Shown here piece by piece: positions 10,701 through 15,266 of a DNA stretch of 17,647 bases. The notes under the pieces were generated by a model. It was not told where the DNA came from. It searched no databases and worked only from the letters and a program-made list of their open reading frames with translations. The first letter of the stretch is position 1. Every line of letters begins with the position of its first letter. Source of the stretch: Burkholderiales bacterium (GTDB lineage: Bacteria; Pseudomonadota; Gammaproteobacteria; Burkholderiales; Burkholderiaceae_B); assembly GCA_005788065.1 (NCBI GenBank), contig SXZD01000031.1, positions 1-17,647 of the forward strand. Direction: 5' to 3'. A program made the position numbers and the translations under genes.

Positions 10701-12642
10701 TGACAGCTTCAGTGGCGCTTTGTCCCGTGCAAGCGGAGAGACCGTCAACGGTGGTCCCTACGCCATTTCTCAGGGCACGTTGGCCAACAGCAATTACACC
10801 ATCAGCTTCACGGGTAATTCGCTGACCATCACGCCGCGTCCTGTCAACGTGACTGGTGATGCGAAAACCAAGGTGTACGGAGAGAACGATCCTTTGTTCA
10901 CCTTTACCTCCGAGGTTCAGTCAGCAGGCCGTGGCCTGAAGACCGGCGATACCCTGAGCGGTGCATTGACGCGTGCAAGCGGCGAGACTGTCAACGGCGG
11001 TCCGTACGCCATCACGCGCGGCACATTGGCCAACAGCAACTACACCATCAGTTTCTCCAATGGTGCGCTCACCATCACGCCGCGCCCGATCAATCTGACG
11101 GCTGATGACAAGAGCAAGGTGTATGGGGAGAATGATCCTTCGTTGACCTTTACCTCCGAGGCGCAATCAGCGGGCCGGGGACTGAAGACGGGTGACACCT
11201 TCACCGGTGCTTTGACCCGTGCGAATGGCGAAACTGTCGATGGCGGTCCTTACACCATTACGCAAGGCACAGTGGCCAACAGCAACTATGCAATCAGTTT
11301 TGCAAATGGTGCGTTAACCATCACACCGCGTCCTGTTGAAGTGATTGCTGATTTCAAGAGCAAGGTATATGGAGAGGCAGATCCTGCATTGACATTCGTT
11401 GCTGAAACACAGACAGCCGGTCGTGGCTTGAAGACAGGTGATACCTTCACTGGCGCGCTGACCCGTGCCAGCGGTGAAAACGTCTCCTCCACAGGTTATG
11501 CAATTTCCCAGGGCTCTCTGGCCAACACAAACTACGACATCAGCGTCATCGGCAGCTTCCTGCAGATCACGCCCCGTCCTGTGAATGTGACAGCCGACAA
11601 CAAGACCAAGGTGTATGGTGATGCGGATCCGACGCTGACGTTTGTAGCCGAAGGTGTGAGCGCTGGCCGCGGCCTGAAGGCCGGTGACGTGCTGACCGGT
11701 GCACCGGTTCGCGCTGCTGGCGAAACGGTTGCAGGTGGTCCTTACTCCATCGGTCAGGGTACGGTGGACAATGCCAACTATGCAGTGAACTTCATCAATG
11801 GTGCATTGACCATCACGCGTCGTCCGTTGACAGTAACGGCGGATGACAAAGAGCGTCTCTTTGGCGACAAGGATCCTGAGTTCACATTCAGTGTAAACCC
11901 GACGCAACTTGCATTTACGGATACAGCCAATGTGGTTCGTGGCGTTGAATATCAGACACGTCGCGGTATTGCTGTTCCTCCGGGTGACTATCCGATCGTC
12001 ATCAGTGCAGGCTCTGCTGACAACTATCAACTGACGTTTGTGGATGGTGAGTTGACGGTCAAGCCGGTGGCGATGATTCGCTCAGAAAACCTGATCGTGC
12101 AGCAAGGGCCTCAGAGTGGCGGTCTCACCAGTGCTCCGGCACCGAGCGTGACAACGCCTTCAGCCAACGCTCCGACGGTCGCCAGCGCGCAGCCAGGCAT
12201 GCTGGCCGTGCGTGACGGTGGTTTGTCGGCCGGTGCCGCACCCACCATGACAGCTGCCACCGCGGCACCTGCCAGCATGGGGTTGGCCCCGGCCACGGGT
12301 TCTTTCCAAGTGGCGGTTGTCACCAGACCTGCAGGTGGCGCAGACGGTCTGATTGCCAACACACCGATTCCGCAGGCGCGCGTGGATGTGGGAACGGCCT
12401 TCAAGGTTGAGATTCCGCAGTCTGCATTCGCCAGCACGCGTGCTGATGCGAAAGTGACGCTGAGTGCAACGGCTGCCGATGGTTCTGCGCTGCCGTCGTG
12501 GGTGAAGTTTGACGCCCAGAGCGGCAAGGTGGAAGGTACGGCACCAGCCGGCTTCAAGGGGGATCTGGCCGTGAAGGTGGTGGCACGCGATGAGCGTGGA
12601 AATGAAGCCGTTCAGACGCTGACCATCAGTGTGGGCAAGTAA
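1747..12642 (+). CDS. Giant TpsA exoprotein / filamentous-haemagglutinin-like adhesin (3631 aa)
   Basis: Secreted surface adhesin of a two-partner secretion system. I chose ATG 1747; an in-frame TTG at 1735 adds four residues and has no better ribosome site. Residues 9-28 hold an ESPR core (NRIYRLVWN...WVAVAE), then a basic stretch, a hydrophobic core and a likely cleavage after AYA57. The TPS/haemagglutination-activity domain spans about 66-190 with NPNGI at 147-151. Gly-rich beta-helix runs to about 540 and ends at FELDPHDIIIDN (543 on). Then come NSLVG/FG-GAP-like repeats (about 560-1978), a second FHA-like beta-helix (about 1990-2770), one MBG-like unit (2773-2865), a YDG-like unit (2866-2948), six MBG units (2949-3440), a Pro/Ala/Thr-rich linker, and an Ig/cadherin-like domain (about 3539-3631; LPSWVKFDAQSGKVEG). 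I found no cysteine by eye. There is no VENN motif and no toxin-like C-terminus, so adhesion rather than contact-dependent inhibition is inferred. The frame is intact throughout. A weak GGA precedes the ATG by about 7 bases. Confidence 0.95.
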   Translation: MRNGPGSLNRIYRLVWNEATQAWVAVAELTRSRGKRSSGTVGALAVSALLTATAAYAVDPPPVNALPTGGAVAAGIASIGQSGNTMNIVQGSDRAAINWQTFNIGANASVNFQQPSASSMILNRVMSADPSAIFGSLTANGQVTLVNPNGIVFGPGSRVDVGGLVASSLAISNADFMAGRLNFARGDATGAVTNKGTLTAATQGYIAMLAPEVRNEGIISARMGTVALAAGDAVTLDMSGTGLMGVRVDAGTLNTLVENRHMVHAEGGQVILSAGAANRLLQQAVAGHGGASQLVEIDGKVRLVNAGGDISASGGQVRIEGSTVSTQGSIDVSGAQAGNVNISGDFVAQSGAVKADAGTGAGGRIEVSGGSVIQTASTLLSADGAAGGGRVNVTGANAADKGTVYSSATISARGTGASADGGRVDITAGSVQLRAATVDASGQGNGGHIRVGGGFRGLETDIANAGKVGVNASTELIANAGVNGDGGKIAVWADGTTLFGGGVTARGGSASGNGGRAEVSGKQNLGFEGRVDLSAANGRAGQFELDPHDIIIDNVDAVMATLSLDDPNGNADRNNHFAAHVTVLPNGNVVITAPNTTVGSASSAGAAYLFNSRTGSLLNQLYGANSDDHVGSSGIYALDNSNYLVLSPYFNRIASSSSVNFFARLSDFRNYSQYTRFTTSEATAGAITWQNGSPAGSTGTGGGAASSVTVNTSNIVSASNSLVGNNSTFDRVGQVNGTIVDAVVSASPDPILRTLPSTTTLTKLTDGNVVVSMPDWNEGRGSVTLINAANGQLGNGAAGGVVSASNSLVGSTGLRATAITETSGGHNFFVTDFRTTAPTLVTRYVEPFNNFQTETVTPAVIGAGDRVGEQVTALAGGNFAVLSPLWTNGAAAYAGAVTWGGSGNLTGAVSASNSLVGTMSYAAVGSGGVKLLGTPATGQTLAPNYLVLSPYWNPKNGFVSGGYQGAITWVNGATGAINGTTSVGGAVSAANSLVGSTTGDGDSITTQQKSSGNRITHTIVATGSGNTTQFASQDISGVRAEVDAQAPLLLDNGNVLNLAPIVGTNVGAVTLIKADGTLGNGALAVGQASSSNSLVGAQGGNFLGAGTPFALAGKRFVFKTGNSGAIPVYIAVVDGDDGQIVGAATGTIGATLSSSNSLTGAAFDRVGSGGIFGVGGKDTQGRYDNFIVLSPYWGSTTAAGLDSKGAVTWVSGATGLTGNVGGTNSLVGSNAGDFVGGLVSSVTRIGNSAGNTGLINFSTGYIANPQQAVDVLNNGNYVVRSPHWASSKGAATWVDGTTGVANGASGTGAVVGSGNSLVGSTARVLTTNTVTRTHADGNSFNDTTTTEVSVGDFVGLGGRGLSNGAYVLSSPFWNEGRGAATWISPIGQLSSAAGGGAAVGAVATGNSLTGTLATSVSGTQLSGTAGGDASLAGGVSLLPVFGITGGDAVSGAIEATGYFKIVESVLASNANSGTTNSKPLLPFALASKFGYTNNTGKLTGYTYFASAPAANVLDVSDSDFFAVGSGTWNNGSAVDVGALTFGRRADGLPVAAVGTGNSLVGTNNYDRIGRSLTTFAFAGSTGVKGLTGGNLLVLSPGWGNDSTEALYQPHTGKGAITWLSGTGSLAGEVSASTSLVGSTAQDNIGSGGVTVLSDGNVVVSSFQWSNGTEQFAGAVTRIPAATGLTGVVSESNSLVGSTAFDFVGSGGVRALTDGSYIVSSSNWSNGTASNAGAVSYGAAGTGVTGRISAANSLVGTQTFDFVGGFGVTVLPNNGYIVQSPFWNNGDKQFAGAVTYGAPGVGVSGVISEQNSLIGSVAGDQVGSGGVTLVRDQANTFTNAFISSPNWSDYNTNQANVGAVTWINGATGRTYGQTSGTASGRVNALNSLVGTTPSQQFGQSLQATQVSISGVSQVTGDAIIFSSGRTGDSNGSVTLLPGQTGLAGYVNSRNSVLGFNDSNSGVGFASFTMLPYSTTSLEKVAYRPLVWTPVASFGSGRQSAGANADNARGVLAMSLLAESATHNTDGSLGRDASSVAAGDGLDWRTTTQFLSDVNALTAYGYSGGVLPFSAGNNGGDAVITPSAIQAILNAGTDLTLQANNNITVLKAINVSNTNGNGGNLTLQAGRSVRLLASVTTDNGDLTIKANESVSAGVSAAHADSSLAGPAQIVMGDGVTIDAGTGRVSLTLSHDTSKTKTLPTATRSSGVGPFTYTFGTTPTDSNSSGNIVLGSINAGNLTVLNQGGQNTVSGFGHVFNNAAGQIALQKTGTADGVFNVSAHGSVVLGKRTATQTVRVALDNTASGELDVILNADNSGSQGGAVSLTNAEIATGNGDIVIGGGTADSNGRPTASASAASVNFRDSGSVSLHGVTVEGASVLNAGNGIVKLAGSSSVGDRDGVHIEGASAGSPVTVNGSRVTLDGTYASSGTNSGIGLSKVTIGGAGTQQVDLLASGFSGSSNGSIDLNGAVTFVAATGSVLNVASSNPSGAATFGGSTAPASGLWVKDENVTTLLAAATVFADVNLGSSQQSGVTSLKALDLATQFGSTPAPFNLTVSGGAGGLSVDGNVTQGLAADKVLKLEVANGGTLNLGTSAITSDKVLLAASGAGSQVTQASGSFITTPSLRLDAADADVNLDQINQFTTVAGTIGQGKVVTGQTLTVGTTQGVSGLTSNGDVLVRTIGTTSDLQVDQAITSTNGNITAVTERNFFNTVAGDQGLQTPAGRYLVYSAAPVNLPSSAVSGRGMSAGFSKHYAQSFTGTTPAYAGTGNWFFYANTPTITVAPGSGSSVYGAATSTGAVSVTGLIDGDAESDALTGTPIVSGGTFTASGAGHRPVGSYNVRLTGLGTLSSPMGYAINLSSGTGTLTVTPLDVTLSGSRVYDRTGVVSGTSLNQVVGALSGDAVAANTALQATVSDPNVGNGKALTFTNAFRLSGADAGNYNVTGGTVDITSRPVTVTANARTKVYGESDPSLTFTAQNATGNQGLVSGDSFSGALSRASGETVNGGPYAISQGTLANSNYTISFTGNSLTITPRPVNVTGDAKTKVYGENDPLFTFTSEVQSAGRGLKTGDTLSGALTRASGETVNGGPYAITRGTLANSNYTISFSNGALTITPRPINLTADDKSKVYGENDPSLTFTSEAQSAGRGLKTGDTFTGALTRANGETVDGGPYTITQGTVANSNYAISFANGALTITPRPVEVIADFKSKVYGEADPALTFVAETQTAGRGLKTGDTFTGALTRASGENVSSTGYAISQGSLANTNYDISVIGSFLQITPRPVNVTADNKTKVYGDADPTLTFVAEGVSAGRGLKAGDVLTGAPVRAAGETVAGGPYSIGQGTVDNANYAVNFINGALTITRRPLTVTADDKERLFGDKDPEFTFSVNPTQLAFTDTANVVRGVEYQTRRGIAVPPGDYPIVISAGSADNYQLTFVDGELTVKPVAMIRSENLIVQQGPQSGGLTSAPAPSVTTPSANAPTVASAQPGMLAVRDGGLSAGAAPTMTAATAAPASMGLAPATGSFQVAVVTRPAGGADGLIANTPIPQARVDVGTAFKVEIPQSAFASTRADAKVTLSATAADGSALPSWVKFDAQSGKVEGTAPAGFKGDLAVKVVARDERGNEAVQTLTISVGK
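3424..7680 (+). repeat. NSLVG repeat array in TpsA, FG-GAP/beta-propeller-like
   Basis: Degenerate tandem protein repeat. The core reads: D-x-VGSGGV, x-LxDGNxVVxSPxW, xNG, AGAVTW, xxG-xTGLxGxVS, xxNSLVGST. The NSLVG motif (or variants TSLVG, NSLTG, NSLIG, NSVLG) starts at 3904, 4162, 4483, 4717, 5020, 5212, 5416, 5689, 5962, 6415, 6643, 6820, 6997, 7174, 7399 and 7591. Intervals are 59 residues three times in a row (6643 to 7174) and 64-151 elsewhere because of insertions. The first unit (GAAYLFNSRTGSLL, DDHVGSSG, NYLVLSPYF) looks much like an integrin-alpha FG-GAP blade. From memory Pfam has a repeat of unknown function (DUF5650) in such haemagglutinins. Codons differ between units, so the duplications are not recent. 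Confidence 0.8.
10063..10341 (+). repeat. MBG-like unit in TpsA, divergent
   Basis: About 93 residues starting TPTITVAPGSGSSVYG and ending GTGTLTVTP. The VYG motif near the start, the SYNVRLTG and GYAIN strands and the closing TLTVTP match the layout of the MBG units downstream, but the middle is different and longer. It begins the C-terminal stalk after the beta-helix. Confidence 0.65.
10342..10590 (+). repeat. YDG-type stalk domain in TpsA
   Basis: 83 residues beginning PLDVTLSGSRVYDRTG, with the VYD motif, NVGNGKALTF, LSGADAGNYNV and the closing VDITS. This is the pattern of YDG domains that alternate with MBG domains in large bacterial adhesins. It forms an extended beta-sandwich unit in the stalk. 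Confidence 0.75.
10591..12066 (+). repeat. Six tandem 82-residue MBG repeats in TpsA
   Basis: Six units of exactly 246 bp begin at 10591, 10837, 11083, 11329, 11575 and 11821. Each starts RP(V/I/L), has a KVYGExDPxLTF motif at about residues 12-24 and ends with a strand such as ALTITP. Units 2 to 4 share SAGRGLKTGDT or close variants and are very alike. Unit 6 (ERLFGDKDPEFTF) keeps the length but has lost the middle, as expected of a terminal cap. MBG (YGX-type) domains are stalk modules of secreted adhesins. Confidence 0.9.
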
Positions 12643-12652
12643 GTAGATGAAG

Positions 12653-12701
12653 CAAGCCGGGTGCGCTTTATGAAAGCGCAGTCGGCTTGTGTTGTTTTTT
12701 T
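12653..12701 (+). terminator. Intrinsic terminator after tpsA, possibly bidirectional
   Basis: A 17-bp near-perfect stem (12653-12669 with 12673-12689, one mismatch and one wobble) with a 3-base ATG loop is followed by GTTG and seven T residues. It ends the tpsA transcript 11 bases after its stop. The convergent HTH gene ends at 12729, so the same hairpin could also stop transcription from the other side, although the tract on that side has few T residues in a row. Confidence 0.85.
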
Positions 12702-12728
12702 ACTTTGCTTTCCGGTGGATCAGGCCTC

Positions 12729-13256
12729 CTACACGCTGATAGCGGCCCTGTGGTTGCGTGTTTTGACTGTTTTGGGCTTGCTGCTCTGGGCGTCTTTCTT
12801 CACTGCTTCGTCGGTATCGACAATTTTTGATTTCCATTGGCCGCGCCACGTTTTTGCGACGATTCGTTCGCATGCCAGGCGTTCAACGACGCGTGTTCGT
12901 TCCAGAACATCCGCAATCGCCTGCTCCCCATTCACCTGTGCACTGTAGAGAAGGCGTATGAATTTGTCCGCCCAGAGGGGAACGCGGCCGCTTTTTTCCC
13001 AGCGAGCAACCGTTTGTCCGTCGAGCCCCAGAAGGCGGCCGAGCGCTGGTTGCGACAGCAGCATGCCTGCTGACCTGACGTAGCGGAATTCGATTCCGCT
13101 CAATCGAGCAGGTTTTTGGGTCAGTGTCAGGCAAATTGATCGGGTTAGGCCGTCCAGATCCTGAAAGCGAATTGCTTCGCCAAATTGTGTTTTGATGACC
13201 TGATAGCCATTGGCAAGCCATACATTTTTAAGGCCTCCGTCGGTGTAGTGATACAT
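12729..13256 (-). CDS. HTH transcriptional regulator, probable antitoxin of the DUF4258 module (175 aa)
   Basis: The start MYHYTDGGLK is chosen because AGGAAGGA lies about 8-9 bases upstream, and because an earlier ATG at 13277 would overlap the preceding gene by 17 bases. The N-terminal part (NVWLANGYQV, YGEAI-like FGEAI, DLDGL) is shared by a family of antitoxin-like HTH proteins. An XRE-type helix-turn-helix follows at about residues 67-90 (LLSQPALGRLLGLDGQTVARWE). The C-terminal 30 residues are Lys/Asp-rich and probably disordered. It begins 4 bases after the DUF4258 stop, so the two are co-translated. It likely binds and neutralises the partner and represses the shared promoter. The toxin-antitoxin role is inferred from gene order and family. 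Confidence 0.85.
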   Translation of the reverse strand: MYHYTDGGLKNVWLANGYQVIKTQFGEAIRFQDLDGLTRSICLTLTQKPARLSGIEFRYVRSAGMLLSQPALGRLLGLDGQTVARWEKSGRVPLWADKFIRLLYSAQVNGEQAIADVLERTRVVERLACERIVAKTWRGQWKSKIVDTDEAVKKDAQSSKPKTVKTRNHRAAISV

Positions 13257-13260
13257 GGTT

Positions 13261-13569
13261 TCAATCCTTCCTGACATCCATAACGGTAATTACGACCAGT
13301 GACGGATTTGGGTAATTAACGTGCAATACAACGGCAACCTGTGTTCCGGCAACGTAGCGAGTCATCCTGCAGATCAGCCCGGCGCCATTCTCAGCCAATT
13401 CGGGCTCAATCGGTATACGTCCTCGTCGAAGTGTTTCAAGAACCATCGGGTCGTTGATGTATCTCTGCTTCATCCTCAATCGGGCATGTTTTGTAAAAAC
13501 AATATGGGTGGATGTGCCAGCAGCCCGACGGATATGTGCTTCCAGTTGGGGCAAGGATGGATTAGCCAA
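13261..13569 (-). CDS. DUF4258 protein, probable toxin of a type II toxin-antitoxin pair (102 aa)
   Basis: The DUF4258 signature is clear: HIVFTKHARLRMKQRYI (about residues 22-38), then VLETLRRGRI and a C-terminal run of strands (VAVVLHVNY, LVVITVMDV). DUF4258 proteins are small and RelE-like in layout, and are commonly paired with HTH antitoxins, as here. The start is a TTG at 13569, with only AGG in the palindrome arm 8 bases upstream as a ribosome site. No ATG exists before residue 33, so the exact start is uncertain. Toxin activity is inference. Confidence 0.8.
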   Translation of the reverse strand: MANPSLPQLEAHIRRAAGTSTHIVFTKHARLRMKQRYINDPMVLETLRRGRIPIEPELAENGAGLICRMTRYVAGTQVAVVLHVNYPNPSLVVITVMDVRKD

Positions 13570-13600
13570 AATGTATACCTATCAAATTGATAGGTCAATC
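13570..13600 (-). promoter_or_regulatory. Palindromic operator and candidate promoter of the DUF4258-HTH pair
   Basis: CCTATCAAATTGATAGG (13578-13594) is a perfect inverted repeat of 8-bp arms around one base. On the minus strand it lies between a TTGACC -35 box (13598-13593) and a TACATT -10-like box (13575-13570), spacing 17. Binding by the HTH protein would block RNA polymerase, the usual autoregulation of such modules. If this promoter is used, the transcript would start at or near the TTG codon, so it may be leaderless. Confidence 0.6.
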
Positions 13601-13630
13601 ATGGCAGTCATTTGTGGATCAAGGAAATCC

Positions 13631-13659
13631 TCACCACATCGGATCACCAGATGTGATGA
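13631..13659. other. Imperfect inverted repeat, hairpin upstream of the toxin-antitoxin pair
   Basis: TCACCACATC (13631-13640) and GATGTGATGA (13650-13659) pair in 9 of 10 positions across a 9-base spacer. It lies just past the end of the small gene at 13678 and before the DUF4258 promoter. It may be a weak terminator or Rho-exit hairpin for the methyltransferase unit; no T-tract follows it. Confidence 0.4.
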
Positions 13660-13677
13660 CCCGATCTGCGGAGTGCG

Positions 13678-13794
13678 TCAATACCCGGTAATGGTGGGTT
13701 CCTTGACGTTTGGCATGGCGGCCAGACAGGCTTTCTTGTCAGAAGCGATCAGGGCATTTTCTTCCATGCGTTTGCCCTCGTCAGTCAGCTTCAT
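13678..13794 (-). CDS. Small protein of 38 aa, translationally coupled to the methyltransferase
   Basis: The ATG overlaps the methyltransferase stop as ATGA, the classic sign of coupled translation. The product starts MKLTDEGKRMEENALIASDK and ends NVKEPTITGY. It is hydrophilic, has one Cys and no membrane segment or signal peptide. Third codon positions favour G and C as in the neighbours, which supports coding. I do not recognise the family. It may be a true small protein or the surviving start of a longer, decayed gene; after the stop the sequence passes into a hairpin. Confidence 0.45.
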   Translation of the reverse strand: MKLTDEGKRMEENALIASDKKACLAAMPNVKEPTITGY

Positions 13795-14609
13795 TTACTC
13801 TTCTTGAACACCAGCATGTCTTGCCACGGCAAGGAGGCCAGTGTTTTTTCATACGTAAGACCTGCGAATTCTGCCTCTCTGCGTATCTGAGCCTGCGTCA
13901 TGGTGTGCAGTGGTTTGATGGGTACGCGCATGTCGTTGGCGCGATATTCTACGAATACCACCTGTCCACCCGGTTTAACCGCCTGTACCAGTGACTTCAA
14001 GGTTTCCAGTGGAAACTCAAGCTCATGGTAGACATCAACCATCACGGCCAGGTCCAGCGTATTGTCCGGAATGTTGACCTGTGTGGCCGTCGTCTGGCGT
14101 ACCTGCACCAGCCCGGTCGGCAATGAGGCCGCCATCCGTTCCAGTTTTTCTACCATCTGGGGCTGGATATCCACAGCCCACGCCTTGCCGTTTGGCATCA
14201 CTTTCTCTGCCATTTGGCGGGTCAGCGTGCCCGTGCCGGCACCGATATCACCCACCGTCATGCCGGGCTTGAGTTCCAGGCGGGCAATCAGGAGGTCGGT
14301 TCTTTCTTCCTGTGCCCGCTCGGGGCGGTTGAGCCAGTCGGCCCCCTGCCAGCTCATTACCCGTGCAATCTGCCGCCCGCAATAGCGCTTTGAAATGCCG
14401 TCGGGGTGCGGATGGCTGATGGTTTCGTATTCGCAGGCCCAGACGCTGCAAGCCCACAGCGACAGCATGGCTGACAGGCAGGCGCGTGCGCTGACCACAC
14501 GCCAGGTGTTTGTTTGGCGCATATTGGCCAGCCTTTGCTGCAGACCTTTTGCGTCATTCGCATGGGCTGGTGTTGGAGCGTTTGAATGCGTGTATGCCAT
14601 GTTACCCAT
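13791..14609 (-). CDS. Exported class I SAM-dependent methyltransferase (272 aa)
   Basis: A Rossmann-fold methyltransferase: motif I VGDIGAGTGTL (about 119-129), acidic motif AVDIQP (145-150), the DVYHELE region (192-198), and KPGGQVVFVEYR (212-223). Upstream of the fold is SHPHPDGISKRYCGRQIARV (65-84), which recurs in a group of proteobacterial methyltransferases with signal sequences. The hydrophobic stretch at about 41-57 with a possible cut after SVWA points to export or membrane attachment, odd for an enzyme that needs cytoplasmic SAM. ATG 14609 is chosen for AGAGGA six bases upstream; a TTG at 14630 is less likely. An alternative ATG at 14522 (residue 30), with AAAGG upstream, would give a normal 30-residue signal peptide. 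The substrate is unknown. Confidence 0.85.
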   Translation of the reverse strand: MGNMAYTHSNAPTPAHANDAKGLQQRLANMRQTNTWRVVSARACLSAMLSLWACSVWACEYETISHPHPDGISKRYCGRQIARVMSWQGADWLNRPERAQEERTDLLIARLELKPGMTVGDIGAGTGTLTRQMAEKVMPNGKAWAVDIQPQMVEKLERMAASLPTGLVQVRQTTATQVNIPDNTLDLAVMVDVYHELEFPLETLKSLVQAVKPGGQVVFVEYRANDMRVPIKPLHTMTQAQIRREAEFAGLTYEKTLASLPWQDMLVFKKSK

Positions 14610-14638
14610 CGTGAGTCCTCTGCCCGTCAAAGCCCTGA

Positions 14639-14666
14639 TTGCAAGATCGACCGCTATATTGCAACA
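14639..14666 (+). promoter_or_regulatory. Candidate control region of the DUF2796 operon, weak Zur-like site
   Basis: The 86-bp divergent gap holds two copies of the palindrome TTGCAA (14639-14644 and 14659-14664), 20 bp apart or about two helical turns, and TATATT at 14655-14660 as a possible -10 box. CGCTATATTGCAACA (14652-14666) agrees at about 11 of 15 positions with the core of the Zur consensus as I remember it, but its own dyad symmetry is poor. No good -35 box was found. Confidence 0.25.
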
Positions 14667-14695
14667 TGAAGCCCTGTTTTGGGAGAGTTTGAATC

Positions 14696-15235
14696 ATGCG
14701 TCATTTGCCGCAGTCACTTTTACGCCCGCTGCTGTGCGTGCCGTTGTTGTGCGCTGCAACTGCTTGGGCCGGCAAGGCCCATCGTCACGGCGTTGCAGAA
14801 ATGCAGTTAGCCATTGAACAGACTCAGGTGGTGGTGGCCATGGAGATTCCCTTGGATAGCTTGGTGGGCTACGAGCGTGCACCCCGTAATGAAGCCGAGC
14901 GCAGGGCGGCAGCAGACGCTTTGGTCAAAATGAAAGAGGCGGGCAGCCTGTTCAAGTTTGATGCGGCTGCGGCATGCCGTGCCAAAGAGGCCACTGTGGA
15001 GGCGCCGGTGTTGGAAGGCAAAGCAGCAAGTGGCAAGAACGATGAGCATGCGCAATTGGAGGCCACCTTTGTATTTGTCTGCAGCGATCCCGCGAAAATC
15101 ACGCGTATTGAAGTCAATTTGTTTGACACATTCAAACGGCTCGAGAAAATTGAGGGGCAGTCGGTGTCGGTTAGAAATCAGACAAAATTTGTGCTCACCC
15201 GGAGCGCGCGCGTCTTCAAGTTGAGTGGTCAGTGA
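14696..15235 (+). CDS. DUF2796 (ZrgA-like) periplasmic protein, probable zinc handling (179 aa)
   Basis: A signal peptide (hydrophobic core about 8-24) with a cut after TAWA25 gives a mature start GKAHRHG, matching the HxHG start of DUF2796 proteins. Further family marks are DSLVGYERAP (54-63), a Cys pair at 94 and 129 that could form a disulfide, the EHAQLEATFVF strand, and LFDTFKRLEKI (142-152). His29, His31 and His118 are candidate metal ligands. Many homologues have a long His-rich loop in the middle; here that loop is short with one His. The start has GGGAG about 10 bases upstream. It heads an operon with an ABC ATPase and permease. The known relative is ZrgA of the Vibrio cholerae zinc system; the role here is inferred. 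Confidence 0.85.
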   Translation: MRHLPQSLLRPLLCVPLLCAATAWAGKAHRHGVAEMQLAIEQTQVVVAMEIPLDSLVGYERAPRNEAERRAAADALVKMKEAGSLFKFDAAAACRAKEATVEAPVLEGKAASGKNDEHAQLEATFVFVCSDPAKITRIEVNLFDTFKRLEKIEGQSVSVRNQTKFVLTRSARVFKLSGQ

Positions 15236-15266
15236 TGGCGGCGATGTTTGCAGGGACGTCCAATAC

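Noticed and set aside
12067..13569. Contact-dependent inhibition (CdiA toxin plus CdiI immunity) at the end of tpsA
   Set aside because: No VENN motif, no toxin-like tip and no small immunity gene follow on the same strand; the next genes are convergent and belong to a DUF4258-HTH module.
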